Positions 1 through 12,537 of a stretch of DNA of 64,000 bases are shown in pieces. Where the stretch lies: assembly GCA_964057225.1 (NCBI GenBank), contig OZ059895.1, forward strand, positions 7,564,001 to 7,628,000. Reading direction: 5' to 3'. The notes under the pieces are model-generated. The model searched no databases. It was not told the origin of the DNA and saw nothing but the letters and a program-made list of their open reading frames with translations. The first letter of the stretch is position 1. Each line of letters starts with the position of its first letter. Made by a program: the position numbers and the translations under genes. This stretch comes from Auanema rhodensis (Eukaryota > Nematoda > Chromadorea > Rhabditida > Rhabditidae).

Positions 1-1929
1 AAATATTCAATCATTTAGCTATTTATAGGAAACATTTTCTCGACAAGGAAAGCTTTTCTGGTTAGATATTTCTAACAATAAAATCAGTGGTTTCGCTAAA
101 GACACATTTACCAAAAAGATTGCAAATATTCTTCTCGATGGTTCGTTTTGGTTAGTTTTCGTATTATGAATCAAAAATTTAGGAAATCAACTTGTGTGTG
201 ATGAAGCTTTTGATTGGTTTGTTCAATATCTCGTTAATTATCATGTCAGAACATTCTTACCGTTCCAACCGGAAATTTCATGTGTTGGACCAGCAAAGTA
301 TGCTGGAGTCAGGTTAGTTGCTCTCCATATTTGCTTGTTCTCATGACTACTGTTACAGACTGAAGGACCTTATGATGAAGAAAGCAAATGATACTATCAA
401 TGAAGGAATGAAGACTCTTGGCTTTAATGGCCCCAATAATCAGAGATCATTAATTTCTTCATTTATTCCTGGATTGAATGGATTACAAGGAGCTGTCGGA
501 TCTGGAGGATCATTTAGCAACATGGCATCTGGCATTCCTGTCTTAGGAACTTTGACTCAAGCTATACCTTCCCTCAGAAATTTCCCTGGAATGAATCTGC
601 CTTCTGCTGGCTCCGCTAATGTTCCAAGTAACCGCAAGCTTAATAGCGCTATTGAACAGGCAAGATTATTACATTTGGACAGGTTGAAGATATTTATTTT
701 AGTTTACTGCTCCATTAGTTCGTTTTGCCACTGGTGGACAACCTGTAGCTAGTGATATTGAGCAACTAATTCAATCTATTCCTAATTTCGTTGTTAATGT
801 TCCTGGGCTCGGAGATGTTGATATTAGACAGGTAATTTCGTGTGCAAAATTCTAGTTTTAATAATTGGTGTTAAGCTTGATCCTAACTTGGTTGCCCATG
901 TCTTGCGCGGTGGACAAATTCCTGGAATCCCCAAAGAAACTCTGGACGGTATCATTCAGCAATATATGCTAAAGATGCACGAGGCTGCTGCTGCTGCTAA
1001 CTCTGGAAAACTTAGAGATTCTCAAGCTAAGGTTATTAAAGACTTCAATTATATATAAAACCCTTCCATGTTTCAGTTTTTGCCTCCAGTGAATACTCTT
1101 CCTCAAGAGCTAGTAACTAGTGTAATGGAAGGCGAACCGCTACCTGGCTTAAATCATGAACAAACTAAAGCTATTTCGGTACTGTGTTTTTTTCAGAGAT
1201 TAATTTGAATGACTAATTTCAGGAATACTATACTAAAACCATTGCGGTAGAATCAGGACAAGTTGGACCTGCAGGAACTAAGAATGTATTCTCTCTTACA
1301 CCTGCAACACTAGAGATGTTGAAAATGCTACCACCTGGATACAATATTTCTAAGATCCCAACTGAAATAATTCAATCTATTAGTCGTGGAGAAGTTCCTG
1401 ACCTTACTAAATTGCCTAAAGATTTGTTGGACCACTTCAAGACTAATACCGATAAGATGGCTGTCTTGTTCACCAAGGCTACTGTTGTAAGTTATTGATT
1501 TCTAATATTGTGTTATTCAACTTATTTAGGCTAATGCATCGATCGAAGATATCTTATCCAAACTTCCTAAGTTTGAGAAGCCCGTCTTAGCTACCTTCTC
1601 TCCTTATGATATTAACCAAATCTCGAGCGAAATGATTCACGAGGAAGAAGAAGCTTTGAAAGCTGCCAAGATTAGACTGTATACAGCTATTGCTCTCGGA
1701 TTAGTTGGAGCTTTAACAATAGTGGTTCTTGCTTTCTTCGTCGTTTACTTGAAACGTCAACGCAAATTGAAGAACGGGTATAATATAATTGTTTCAATAA
1801 TTCTTTCTAAATTTTTTCTTCAGTGGACAAACATTTACTGGAACCCCTCAATTGACAACCATTCCTGGAGCGCCATTGGCTAATTCAACAATGCGTGATG
1901 CTGTAACAGTTCACCTTCGTCAAGAGTAG
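1..1929 (+). CDS. LRR transmembrane protein, 5' end missing
   Basis: The gene runs in from before the window. Its first readable exon gives a leucine-rich repeat (LFWLDISNNKISGF) followed by a C-terminal LRR cap (LVCDEAFDWFVQYL then EISCVG). The mid region is rich in Pro, Gly and Asn and carries at least three related units of about 40 residues. A single membrane helix (LYTAIALGLVGALTIVVLAF) is followed by KRQRK and a short cytoplasmic tail ending HLRQE. This order predicts a type I plasma-membrane protein with LRR ectodomain, repeat stalk and short tail. At least seven introns of about 45-90 bp can be followed in phase. Nematode extracellular-LRR proteins act in cuticle and epithelial matrix, but I do not recognise an exact orthologue, so the role is open. 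Confidence 0.75.
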
Positions 1930-2574
1930 ATATCTTTGCCTCTTAGAGACTCTTTTAAATCCTTGCAGCCATTCCTAGAGCTTTAGCTTATTTTCACTGA
2001 CATTTGCATTTTTTTCTTTCCTTTTTTACCGGTTTTTCCACCTCAGACTCAGAGTTGTCCGGTGTCTTTCGTATTCGACAACTATTTCCTATTGGTACTA
2101 ATATAACCCCTAGAGAAAAGATAAAACAAAGATGTTCTGATTTAATTTTTTATTAGCCAAATAAGCTTCATTTCATTCACCAATTACTGGTAGCTAACTC
2201 AGAATTTTTTTAAGCATTCACATATATGAAAAACTAGTTCTTGTTTCAAATTTTTGCATTTAAACGGGTGATCTTTTAGTTTTTCGAGTGCTCTGTTGCT
2301 CATTTTTTGTGCTATTAAGCTTTTTTTTCAAATTTTTACTGTAAATAAAGAAATGTATTTTTCCTATTTTTTTTGTAATTGCTATATGATTAGTACGAAA
2401 AGTTACTAGATTATACACATTATAGTGTTTTCTCTGAGATCATTGCTTTTTTTTCACTATTAAACAAGAAATAATACAATGTTATAGATAATCACGGCTA
2501 TATCGTAAGGTAAAAGCTTGAACAATATAGCTTGTCGAATGAAACTAGTCGTGAAGCCATTGACCTAGTCCGAG
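1930..2574. other. Intergenic, no gene supported
   Basis: AT-rich sequence between the LRR gene and the ZP gene. It holds an AATAAA at about 2345, a plausible poly(A) signal for the LRR gene. The frame SNETSREAIDLVRDADRI at about 2535-2590 is open but ends in a stop; it is discussed in the findings. Confidence 0.4.
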
Positions 2575-5034
2575 ATGCCGATCGCATATAAAATCCAAGA
2601 CGAAGATCATCGTCATTTGCATAGACTTCTCCTGATATTCCATCCAGATAGAAAGTATCATTTCATAAGTTAAAAATTAACCTAATGATTCTCATATTCT
2701 GCTGTTATTCTGTATTAGTTTATGTGAGTTTTGTGTTCAATCCTTTTTAGGATGCAATGAGAAAGCTCATTTATTTTTCTCTCAGGTATTATCTAATTCT
2801 ATTGTGCTAGCATTGGATCATGATAATAATTTGGTTGCCAAACCAGAAGTACAATGTGGAGTAGATAACATTATTGTCTCTATGAACACACTACTCCCAT
2901 TTAAAGGTTTTGAAACCAAATAATCATTAGAAATTCTTTGAAATTCTTTCAACAGGTCGGTTGTATGTTGATGGTGAATCTGAAAAAGAAAATTGTGTCC
3001 GTCATACGGAAGTGGGATCGAAAAATTTGAAGTTTGATATATCAATTGGTGAATGCAATATGCGACGACAAAGAACGGTATATATATTTAGAATTTTGAT
3101 CAACAATCAGATAAATAAGTTTAGTTGCATCCCAGAGGTATCGCTTTCTCTTTCACTTTAATTGTGTCGTTTCATCCCGTAAGTTAGAGTCAAAAACAAT
3201 GATTTTCTTAATCTTAATTTCATTGCAGTTCTTTGTTACTGGACAAGATAAAGCGTTCAATATTCGTTGTTTCTTCCTTGAATCTGTTAAAAATTTGAAT
3301 ACAGGATTGGAAGTTGGGTAAGTTGAATATTCAGTATATTATTTGTATCATAATTTAGAATTCTGACGACAGAAGTTGTTGAACAAGATGTTCCCTTGCC
3401 CATGTGTACATATCAATTACGAGGAGGGGATAATGGCGAAAAGATAAATTTTGCTCAAGTTGGTCAAAAAGTAACTCATGTTTGGCATTGTGATGAAGGT
3501 ATATTAAATTCATTTAATTCAAATTATATTGCCGTTCGGAGCAGTAATGATACATTTCAAAAAGACTACTGGCTTCTTATCAATTGTCTTAAACGCTTTC
3601 AGAAGTTAGTCATGTCTATGGAATTCTAATTCACAGTTGCTATGCTGATGATGGGCGCGGTAACAAATTTCAATTAGTTGATGATCAAGGGTAAGAAAAC
3701 TTTTTTTTTCAATTAATTAATATTGAATATCATGCTTGCAGCTGTACTACTGATCCAGCACTTTTACCCCAAATAGAGTATGAATCTGAATCAATTACTG
3801 CTGTTACTCATGCTAACGTCTTTAAATATGCTGATAAAGTAAAACCAAAAACTTTATGATTACACTAAGATAGTTTAGGTTCAATTATATTTTACTTGCA
3901 CTGTGCAGTTATGCTATAGACATGATGGAGGATGTGAAGGGGTTACGGTATTATAGTCTTATGTTTTTTTATTTTTATGATTTTTTGCTTGCAGCCACCT
4001 GTGTGTTCACATCATTCAAATGGCCCTCCAGTGCAGAAATTTGAAAATCAACTAGATAATATCGAAACACATCCTGAAAACCACGATCCTTCTGACAAAC
4101 AAAATATTCCTTTATCTCCACCTCAAAAGCATTGTGAGTTTTTCAAAGTAAAAATTAATTTAATATATTTTGCTACCAGCTACCTTGAGGGAGGATGAGG
4201 CGGTAATGAGTCCAAAGCCTGTTATTCTTCCAAGTCCCAATGAAATGTCAAGACATTTTATAGGAAGCTTGCCAAAAGAAATACAACTGAAAGGTATAAT
4301 CAACACTTTAATTCAAATATCAAATATTCAGCTCATAATTCCATGGAGTTTTTCAATAATATACAGAAGCAATCACCACGACCACCTAATCACTCTCGTG
4401 AAATATCTAATCGCGATATCCACATGTCCAAGTTTGTATACCACCAAATTTTACTTATTTAATTTGTTTCGAGATTACCCTACAAAGACAGTCCGCTGAA
4501 TGAAACTGAAATTGAAGATATTCCTACACAAGATGAAAGTGAAATTCTTATAACAAGCATTCATATTTATATTTGAAAATTACAGATACAACAGGGAAAA
4601 GCATGAAGAGACCGTTACTTTTGCCTAAGAACGTTGGTCAAGTTTCCAATGTACGATTAATATATTCTAAACTAATATCTTATCCACATTTTAAGAACGA
4701 TAATTCAGTCGGCGTTAAACAGCGAAGACATCTAAAAAATATGGAAGCTGATGTAAGCGTAGAAATGTTAGTACTGCCTCCTGAAATAGAAAGCAAGAAA
4801 GGTTCACTGAAGAATTTTGATGTCCCAGTTAAATGTAATATTGTAGAAACAACGAATGGATCGCAGTTCAATATAAAATCTAACAATAATGTTTGTCTCT
4901 CCAAACTATCAACTTTACTTATTGGAGCTGCCTTACTCATTTTAATAGCTTTTACTATGATGATAAGTCTATTCATAATTCATAGACAGAGAAACATGTT
5001 AAAAAAAATCCATCATTTGAATGCTTTTAATTGA
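2575..5034 (+). CDS. ZP-domain (cuticlin-like) membrane protein
   Basis: A complete ZP domain of the nematode cuticlin type can be followed across exons: PEVQCGVDNIIVSMNTLLPF, then GIAFSFTLIVSFHP joined to FFVTGQDKAFNIRCFF, then LPMCTYQL, then GILIHSCYADDGRGNKFQLV, then VQLYFTCTVQLCYRHDGGCE and VTPPVC. ZP proteins of this class are secreted and polymerise in the cuticle or apical matrix. The C-terminal part has a KQRR site, a possible furin-type cleavage point, and a membrane helix (STLLIGAALLILIAFTMMIS) before a short basic tail. The start is uncertain. The only in-frame ATG I can connect is at 2575, using a donor AA|GTTAAA near 2670, but that N-terminus is not a good signal peptide. A better signal peptide begins at ATG 2757, but it is out of frame as read. 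The stop at 5034 is clear. Confidence 0.8.
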
Positions 5035-5367
5035 ACATTTACGAAGACTTTCAACCAACATTATCGAATTAATCCGAACAACTTGCACTCTTTTTACACT
5101 CGTCAATATATATTTCCTGTCGTATAATATCTAGATTTTTATTAAATTTTCATGATTTCCAGAAACATTTTTTGAATTATAAAATTATTTTATTATAATG
5201 TATTAGTATGAATATATTAGCCCAGTTTTTATTCCTTATTATGTTGTATTTTTTAAAGATAACTTATATGTAGCTAATTTATGAATTTATCTAATCTGCA
5301 GGATTGCATCAATGAATCTTAAACTTTCATCTTAACTTTTTAATGAATATTTCTTTTGTAGAACATC
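5035..5367. other. Intergenic with acceptor before eIF3e
   Basis: 3' flank of the ZP gene and 5' flank of eIF3e. A TTCTTTTGTAG at about 5351-5361 lies seven bases before the eIF3e ATG and is a likely trans-splice acceptor. Nothing else is seen. Confidence 0.4.
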
Positions 5368-7124
5368 ATGGCAGAATTTGATTTAACGCAGAAGATGGTA
5401 CCTTTCTTCGATCTTCATTTGGTGATTCCTCTTCTGGAGTTCGTAGAACCTAGAAAAGTAGGATAGCTTTAAAAGCAGAGTTACGGTTCATAACATTTAG
5501 ATTTATGATGAGAAGTCTTTTATCGAAGTTCATAGAAGAGTTTTGAGAAAGACTAATATGATCGATAGCCTTATTGAAACCTATCCTGATGGCCAAATTC
5601 CCAAAGATCTTCAAGAGCGTAAAGCTGAAATTTTGAAGGAGAGAGATGCTTTCAAAGCTAAGGTAAGTGTTGCTGAAAAATTAATGATATCAAGTTTACA
5701 AAATTATTTTCTTCCTAGGTTGATCCAATTGTTGAAATTTTGGAACGCGAGGATGTAAAAGAACTTATGGAAAACACTCGTGAAAGAGATGGAAATAGCA
5801 AAATTCTTGATTTTCTTCAGCAAAACCATGAAGTATTGTTTCAGATGCCATATTTTAAGACTATATTATGTTTAGTTTACCGTTGATATGGTAGATACTC
5901 TCTTCAAATATGCCAAGTTCATGTACGAATGTGGAAACTACACTGCTGCCTCGGTAAATTAAAATTAGTAAAATTATTTTAACAATGCTTTCAGGTGTGT
6001 CTATATTACTATCGTAATCTCATCCCTCACACTGATAATAATTATCTCAATGCCTTATATGGAAAGCTTGCTAGTGAAATTCTTGTCCAGGTAATACAGT
6101 GTCAAAGAGCAATAGGATTTGTGCATTTTCTCTAGGAATGGGACCATGCACGGGACGATTTGGTCAAGCTTCGCGCTTACATCGACTCGAATCCTTTTGA
6201 TACTGAATGGGAACTTGTTCAGCAGCGTGCTTGGCTTATGCATTGGGCTTTGTTCGTATATTTTAATTATCCCAAGGGACGTGATGAGATTATTGAGATG
6301 TTCCTTAATCAACAAAACTATTTAAATACAATTCAAGTATAATGTTCTTAGTTTTTTTATATGAGCTTTGATATATTTAGGCTGTTAGTCCTCACCTTCT
6401 CCGCTATCTTGCTGTAGCTGTTGTTACTAGTAAAAATAAACAGAAAAACAGCCTCAAAGATCTCATCAAGGTTATTGATATCGTAAGTTGTTCTGTTTTA
6501 GTTCGGATTAAATGCTAACCCATTATCCAGGAACGTCATAACTATCAAGATCCAGTGACTGACTTCCTTACCTGTCTATACATCAAGTATGATTTTGATC
6601 AAGCTCAAGAAAAACTTCGTGAGTGTGAAGAAGTAAGTTGACCGTGTGTGGACTTAATTAAATTTATTTTTAAAGGTGTTATCTAACGATTTCTTCCTTA
6701 CTGCCTGTCTTCCTGATTTCCGTGAATCTGCCCGACTTCTTATTTTTGAGATGTTCTGCAGAATTCATCAGTGTATCAGTATTGAAATGCTGGCAAGAAG
6801 ATTGAATATGACTCAGGTGTAATGGAACTATTCTGATTTAATTATACATGTCTTTTGTAGGCCGAAGCTGAAAGGTGGATCGTAGATTTGATTCGTAACT
6901 ACCGCATTGAAGGAGCCAAGATTGATAGTAAATTAGGACAAGTAGTTATGGGCGTCAAAGCAGTAAGCATTCATGAACAGGTATATTTTTTTAGTTTACT
7001 TTTAAAAATGACAGAAATAAATGCTTAGGTGATGGAGAATACGAAACGTCTCACTCTCAGAACCCACACCATTGGATTGCAGTTAGAGAAGGCTCGAAAT
7101 GATCGAGGAAAAACTACGATCTAA
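5368..7124 (+). CDS. eif-3.E: Eukaryotic translation initiation factor 3 subunit E (eIF3e/INT6)
   Basis: Starts [20 protein letters not shown], the diagnostic eIF3e N-terminus, and continues through VPLLEF-type helices, [57 protein letters not shown] and the PCI-domain C-terminus ([20 protein letters not shown], then [20 protein letters not shown], ending RNDRGKTTI). The spliced product is about the usual 440-450 residues. eIF3e is a core subunit of the eIF3 complex that recruits mRNA to the 40S ribosome in the cytoplasm. About ten short introns are readable. The last 68 coding bases (7057-7124) lie inside the duplicated block described below and recur at 12792. An AATAAA at 7219 is a likely poly(A) signal. 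Confidence 0.97.
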
Positions 7125-7487
7125 ATGATATTGCGGATTCTTTTTTCTGTTTTTGTTTTAATTTGTTGGGCTGATACGCTTGTTTTCGTAATTTTTCTCT
7201 CTTTCGGACATCTGAAAAAATAAAATTCTAATCTTAATTACTGCTGATACCTTGTTGTTGATTGTTAGTTCCTACTATTATACTAAATGTATTTTCTTGT
7301 TGGAATATGAAGGTTTGTAAAAGATCGTTGAATTATAAGAAGATATGGTTTCTTTCCTGTCACATATGTATATATCATATATAATACATGAGAATAGCTC
7401 AACTTGAAAACTTATGTTTATTTTTAATGATTTAGAACTTTTTTCTAGTTTAAAAATAGAATAATTTGTGTTTTCACTTACAAAATA
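7125..7487. other. eIF3e 3' flank / paralog A 5' flank, present three times
   Basis: Holds the eIF3e poly(A) signal (AATAAA, 7219-7224) and the upstream sequence of paralog A. It lies within the block repeated at 12792-16322, and 7210-7529 also matches a third copy at 16410-16729 almost base for base. Confidence 0.7.
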
Positions 7488-10400
7488 ATGACTTCATTAC
7501 GGGTAAATTAGTAGTTTTTTAACAATTTTATGAACAATTCTTTAGTTTATTCCTAAAACTGCGTATAATGTAGCTCTGGATGATTTAACTATGGCATCCA
7601 TTTTTGGAGATGACATTGAAGGAAATCAAATAACTAATGTACTTGCTCTTGAAGCTAAGCCGTTCGCTCTGATTGTTTTCGGGGAAAAATTAATGACGCG
7701 TGTAAGTAAATTTTGAAAGCTTTAGCTTTGTGGATGAAGTTCCTCTTTTAGATAAAAAATTTGCCTATTTATAAAAACATTATCAAATTATGTAAACAAT
7801 TTTTGAAATTTATAAAGTGCCAGAAGATTTCACTACGGTTTGAGTGGAAAATATTTGTTCAAATGTTATCTATTTCAGTGACGTACGATCATATCCTGCT
7901 GCTAAATCAAAAGAGAATTTTACGTTTGTTTTTCTTTCATTCTTTTGCAAAAAAGAATTTTTTATGAAGAAAGGGGATAGTAACTGAGAAATGTTTCAAT
8001 AATGTTGTAGCCTATACATATTCAAACTTATCAGCGTGGATGCAACCTTCTCAGCCGAATGTGAGTCATTTTTCCTAAAGCTTATTCAAACGATATTTCA
8101 GCTTTTTTGTAAAGCCATTTATGATAGATTGCTTAAATGGCAACCAGGGTATAGTTTCGTTGATTGTTCATTTCTACAGCATACTGAGCTTTTTGGTAAG
8201 AACTAGTTCACATGTAGCACGAGTAAAATTCAATATTAAGATTATTTCACAAGGTATTACCTGGATGATTGGGGTAAAATGGATATTACAACGAAATCTG
8301 AACTTATAAGTGCAATAGCTACGAATACATTTCGATTTAATGTTTGGTTTGTTCTAATGTCCTTGAGGTATTCGAGTTGGGACTTCTGAAAGAGCTTTGA
8401 CTTTTTTAGAAATGAGTTTTCCCTAGTATATGATACGTCAACTAAATTAGTACATTTCGGAAAACTGAAAACCAAAGTAGTTTTTCAATTTTCTGGAATA
8501 TTAACATATGTTCTTTTAGAAACTAATTTTGGCTGAAGAAAATAAAATAAAAAAGAAGCATTGCGAGTTGGCTATAGCTCAGTAAGCATGAGACTTAAAT
8601 TTAAGTTTTTGTTTCATTTTTTTCAGAATGTTGGAAAGTATTTCTCAAAACATTGAGGTTAGCAATTCATATGATCTTACACGCGGATTCATTTTAAATA
8701 ACTCTGGTATGAATTATCATGAAGTAATCAATACTAACGTTCTTTGATATTATTCAAATTTCTTATAGACGTTAAATTCACTTCAAGAACGCTTAACAAT
8801 GATCGTTGGTCCGTGCACTAGTATGATTTTCAATGTGTGGCACGTTAATTTTCCAAAATTCCAATGTATTTATAGAGACGTCCAATCTCATCTAAGCTGT
8901 GGGAAATCGTTAGGATTTTCAAAACTATAAAGGAATATCCTTTCCATTTGTTCGTTTTACTATCTATATGGTCCCTATGTTCAGTATACGCAATTTCAGG
9001 TCTGAATTTCTTTTTCCACCTTCACAAGATAAGGAATCATGCATGTGAGCTAAATCTCTTCAATATCTGAAACTTTAAGAATTTCAGAAGAAATTTCCTT
9101 TCTACTTCTGATTTGGAAAGACTGATTGTGAAATTCTTTAGGAAGAAATCTCTTCGGTTTTTTACCCCAAAAAAGAAGAGCGTATTTTATTGTTATAATT
9201 TCTGATATATATTCTCATATTTCAGGTTTTTATATTAGCTAAGAAAATAGCATTGAGATTCAATACTTGGAAATTATCAGAAGATTTTGTGGATGACACG
9301 TTGGAGAGTAGCTTTATTTATTTCGGTAAAGATGAACTTTATAACCGTATGCAGTAGTTTTCCATTTTCATGCAGGTTCCATCTTCAAATGTATACCTAA
9401 AGAACAACAGAAAAGCATTTATATGCATTCGGTTGCTTTTCATACATTCCGTTTCATGATCTATGTATTGCTAGTTACACTTCGGTAATGTTTTCATATC
9501 TCCATCTTATGCTTTTTGATATTCAAGCTCGATGTATACGACTGTTATTGGATCGAACAACACGGTCAGGTTCATTGCTGCTGGCCATTTTCCGGTATAT
9601 TCTTTACGTTGTTCTGTTGATTTTTTGTTTTTTTTTACAGAAAGTAATAGATGAAAGAGAATTACTTTCAACGGAAGTGTAAGTTTTTCTTTGATATATC
9701 TTTCTTTAAACTATCTTTTAAAGACCAAATAAAGAAACTATCGTTTCGAAACAAATTGAAAACGGAGAAGAAGATGGCAAATTAAAAAGAAAGAGAACGC
9801 GAAGCAAGTGCATTACCATGTAGGGGGTACTTCTAATTTTTTCTTTTTAAAATTGTGTTTCAGTCTTGATTCCCCGGAACCGGCTGCTAAAACCTCGAAG
9901 TTGGAACCAGCTCTTCCTTTATCGTATGTCATTTTGTTTTGAAGTAGAATGATAACGAATTTTTAAATATTTCAGAGTTAAACAAGAAGTGAATACTCAT
10001 AAATTTGATCTTAAAAAGGTTGGTGAATTATAATCTGTGTATCAAAATTATCTCTTTTAAGGTGAAACAAGAGAAAACAGACAAAACTCTTGCAACATCT
10101 GCACCTGTAACTAACCCTACTACCACTAATGCTGTAGATCTTTCTCGAGTTAAAAAGGAATCCATTAAATCAAGCTTCACAGCTGCTCCTTCTATAAATT
10201 CTGATGTATTTTTCGTTTTATATGCGATTTATAAAATTCTAATACATTTGTTTAGATTCCTGATGATAGATCTGACAAGAGTGAGGATATTACACGAGAT
10301 GTTGTAGATTTCAAACGTTTCAAAGCTGATATTGATGCTGATCCTAACATTCAAGCGGTGTATAAAACTATTTTTGGGTTTAATCTTATTTAATTTCACT

Positions 10401-10522
10401 TACTTTTCTATTATTGTTTCAGCTTAATCATTGACAATCGAGAAGCTCTTCGAACTCGTTATATAGATCTTCTGAAAGAAAATGCGAAATTAAAGGATAT
10501 TATACGGGCAATGGAAACTTAG
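7488..10522 (+). CDS. Unrecognised basic nuclear-type protein, paralog A
   Basis: I do not recognise the family. A spliced frame of about 650 residues in roughly 24 exons can be followed in phase. It begins MTSLR (exon 7488-7502), then FIPKTAYNVALDDLTMASIF, later TFRFNVWFVLMSLR, LVHFGKLKTK, then LFVLLSIW joined to SEFLFPPSQDKESC. The C-terminal third is charged: a KLKRKRTRSK stretch looks like a nuclear localisation signal, and VKQE (twice) and VKKE fit the SUMO-acceptor consensus. It ends DVVDFKRFKADIDADPNIQ and a predicted helix, DLLKENAKLKDIIRAMET. No membrane segment or signal peptide is obvious. The close paralog B follows at 13223. mrps-30 starts 188 bp downstream. A chromatin or transcription role is only an inference from the basic and SUMO motifs. 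Confidence 0.7.
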
Positions 10523-10700
10523 TTGCCATAATTTACTGTTGTTGTTGTTGTTATTTTGTTTATTTTTTTTGTTTTGAAAGATACATTTATTTTCGTGGTT
10601 AGTTATATCAATAGTTTATATTGTTTTAATATTTCTGGTTTCGTTTCCTTATAATATTCAAATTCCGTTTTTCACTTTTGTTTTTTGATCAAAGTATTGA

Positions 10701-10706
10701 TTTCAG
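10701..10706 (+). promoter_or_regulatory. Likely trans-splice acceptor of mrps-30
   Basis: GATTTCAG just before TAATATG, 188 bp after the upstream stop. The position and the absence of an upstream in-frame ATG suggest spliced-leader addition rather than an ordinary intron. This is an inference. Confidence 0.4.
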
Positions 10707-10710
10707 TAAT

Positions 10711-12537
10711 ATGCGGCGGATACATGAGGTAGTAACTAAGTCTGGAACATCTACAAGAGTTTTTAACTCTTTGAGATGCTCTTCATCATCTACAGAAACT
10801 ATTAATAGACCACCAAGTTACCGCAAGCCTCATCAACATCATAAGCCCAAGCATATGCTTCAAGAAGAATTTCCTGTAGAATTTTAGTATGTTTGAGTTT
10901 TCACATTTTTGATTTTAGAATGCTGGTGATGTTTCTGGAGCAGGGGTACGACTTTTTGACTATTATAAAACTGCTGATATGGTTAACCAACTTCCCACAA
11001 TTCAAGAGAAAATAGATTTTGTTAGTCCATATGAACGTCCTTGGACTCAAGCGGAAAAAACATGGCGCAGGTTTCTGCTAGATATTCAAGACAAATAATT
11101 AAGTTTTGATTCGCAGGGATTGGCATCCGTCTCTTATGTCTACCAGAAAGGCATGGGCCGTTCCGCAGGTCCCTTCATATTTCGATTGTTTGAAATTCTA
11201 TCAATATATCACAAAAACTAGAATTTGTGAAGAATCGTTAGATGAGCATTACAGAGATTTAGTTCCACCGACAGCTAGATTTGAGGTTTTTTTCTTTTTC
11301 AATATTTTGTAAAGAATGCTTATATAGGAAGCTATGATTGAGGCTCTTGGTCATATTATGAATTCTACTAGATTCGACAGTGAAGATGAACGAGTGAATT
11401 ATATAATTTCGACATTGATAGACGAAGGTCTGCAAAGTTTGGCTCATAATATGCCTCGTTTAGCCGATTATAGGGTTGCTCCCCTTTTTTGTAAATTTTA
11501 TAACTTTTATACTTTTAGTTGGCTTATGATGCCCAGAATGAATCATTCTGGATTAGATCTGGTTTTATGTTTCTTTACGATTTTCAAGAAATTGGAACTA
11601 GTAAAGTTATTCGTAAGCTTCATAATGCCCAAAAGTTCATAGGGGATGATAGGTTTTTTTTAAAGTTTTTTTTGTCTTTTTCATTATTCCAATTTACAGA
11701 AGGAAGCTGGGCGAATTAGCATTTGTTAGTAGAGATCAGTTCGCTGCACAAGTTCGATCAACTGAACAACCATCACCTTTATTCAGTCTTGAAAGTATAG
11801 AAAGCACCAGGGACTTGTTTTCCGACGATATAGACTTGAAAGAAGACGTTCTGTTCTCTCCTAAAGTTATGAATTTATGGCCCGATGCTGAACCGCTTTG
11901 GCAAAAACCTGGATATTTTGTCGAATCAGGAGAAACTCATTCTTACGGGCGCCTAGCAGGAAAATCGGTACATGCTATTAACGAACGGATGAGTATCTGG
12001 AATCCTGATGGTCCAGTTTCATAATTATAGACACATTACGTTTTGATTTTCTTTTAGAGGAAGAACGGTCTGCTATCTGGTTCGATTGCGCCAAAGCCCA
12101 AGCTGTATCTTCTCTCTTTACAACATTATGTGCTCAGGCTCATACTCATGGTATCTTAGACCTCTAATTCTACTGAATTATACTCTGAACTTTAGGATTT
12201 ACTCAATACACTGATGTAACGAGGCCATTCTCATCACAAATGATTCTATCCGATGGACAACAGTTTGTATTTGCTATTGGGCAACTAAATACGTTATCTA
12301 TCAATATCGATTGTGATGGTTAGAAACTCAGTTTAAAAGTTAATATTTTGTAATGTTTAAGGATTTGAAAATAATAGGACAAATTTCTGTCAAATAGAAA
12401 AGCCTTTGAACCTTTTTGATGCTTATGTTGATGGAAAGTTCTACTATCAGAAACAGGATGGTGAAAAGACTGAACTAGTTCCTGGATTAAATCGCCAGGT
12501 TCTATCACGAACATTGCAAATGATTATGAAGGACTAA
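10711..12537 (+). CDS. mrps-30: Mitochondrial ribosomal protein S30 (mL65)
   Basis: Starts MRRIHEVVTKSGTSTRVFN, a basic Ser/Thr-rich presequence typical of mitochondrial import. The body includes AGDVSGAGVRLFDYYKTADM, RPWTQAEKTWRRDWHPSLMS, FWIRSGFMFLYDFQEIG, GRLAGKSVHAINERMSIW and the family-typical DGQQFVFAIGQLNTLSI near the end, finishing LSRTLQMIMKD. This matches PDCD9/MRPS30 of the mitochondrial large subunit. The start is chosen because the acceptor TTTCAG (10701-10706) sits four bases before the ATG. The gap to the paralog A stop is only 188 bp, which suggests a downstream operon gene. The gene itself was not copied with the surrounding duplication. Confidence 0.85.

Larger units (their letters stand above)
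7057..10560. repeat. Duplicated block, first copy
   Basis: First copy of a direct repeat of about 3.5 kb, in the same orientation as the second at 12792-16322 (offset 5735 at the left end, 5762 at the right). The left edge falls inside the last exon of eIF3e at TCAGAACCC. The right edge falls just after paralog A's stop codon, at TTATTTTGTT. Because the left flank here is intact eIF3e coding sequence, this is the source copy and 12792-16322 is the derived one. Identity is patchy: long nearly perfect stretches alternate with strongly diverged ones. Confidence 0.92.

Noticed and set aside
8121-8309. Alternative frame MIDCLNGNQG in paralog A
   Set aside because: The frame CKAIYDRLLKWQPG joined to YYLDDWGKMD in phase explains the exons in both copies; the other frame reaches a stop.
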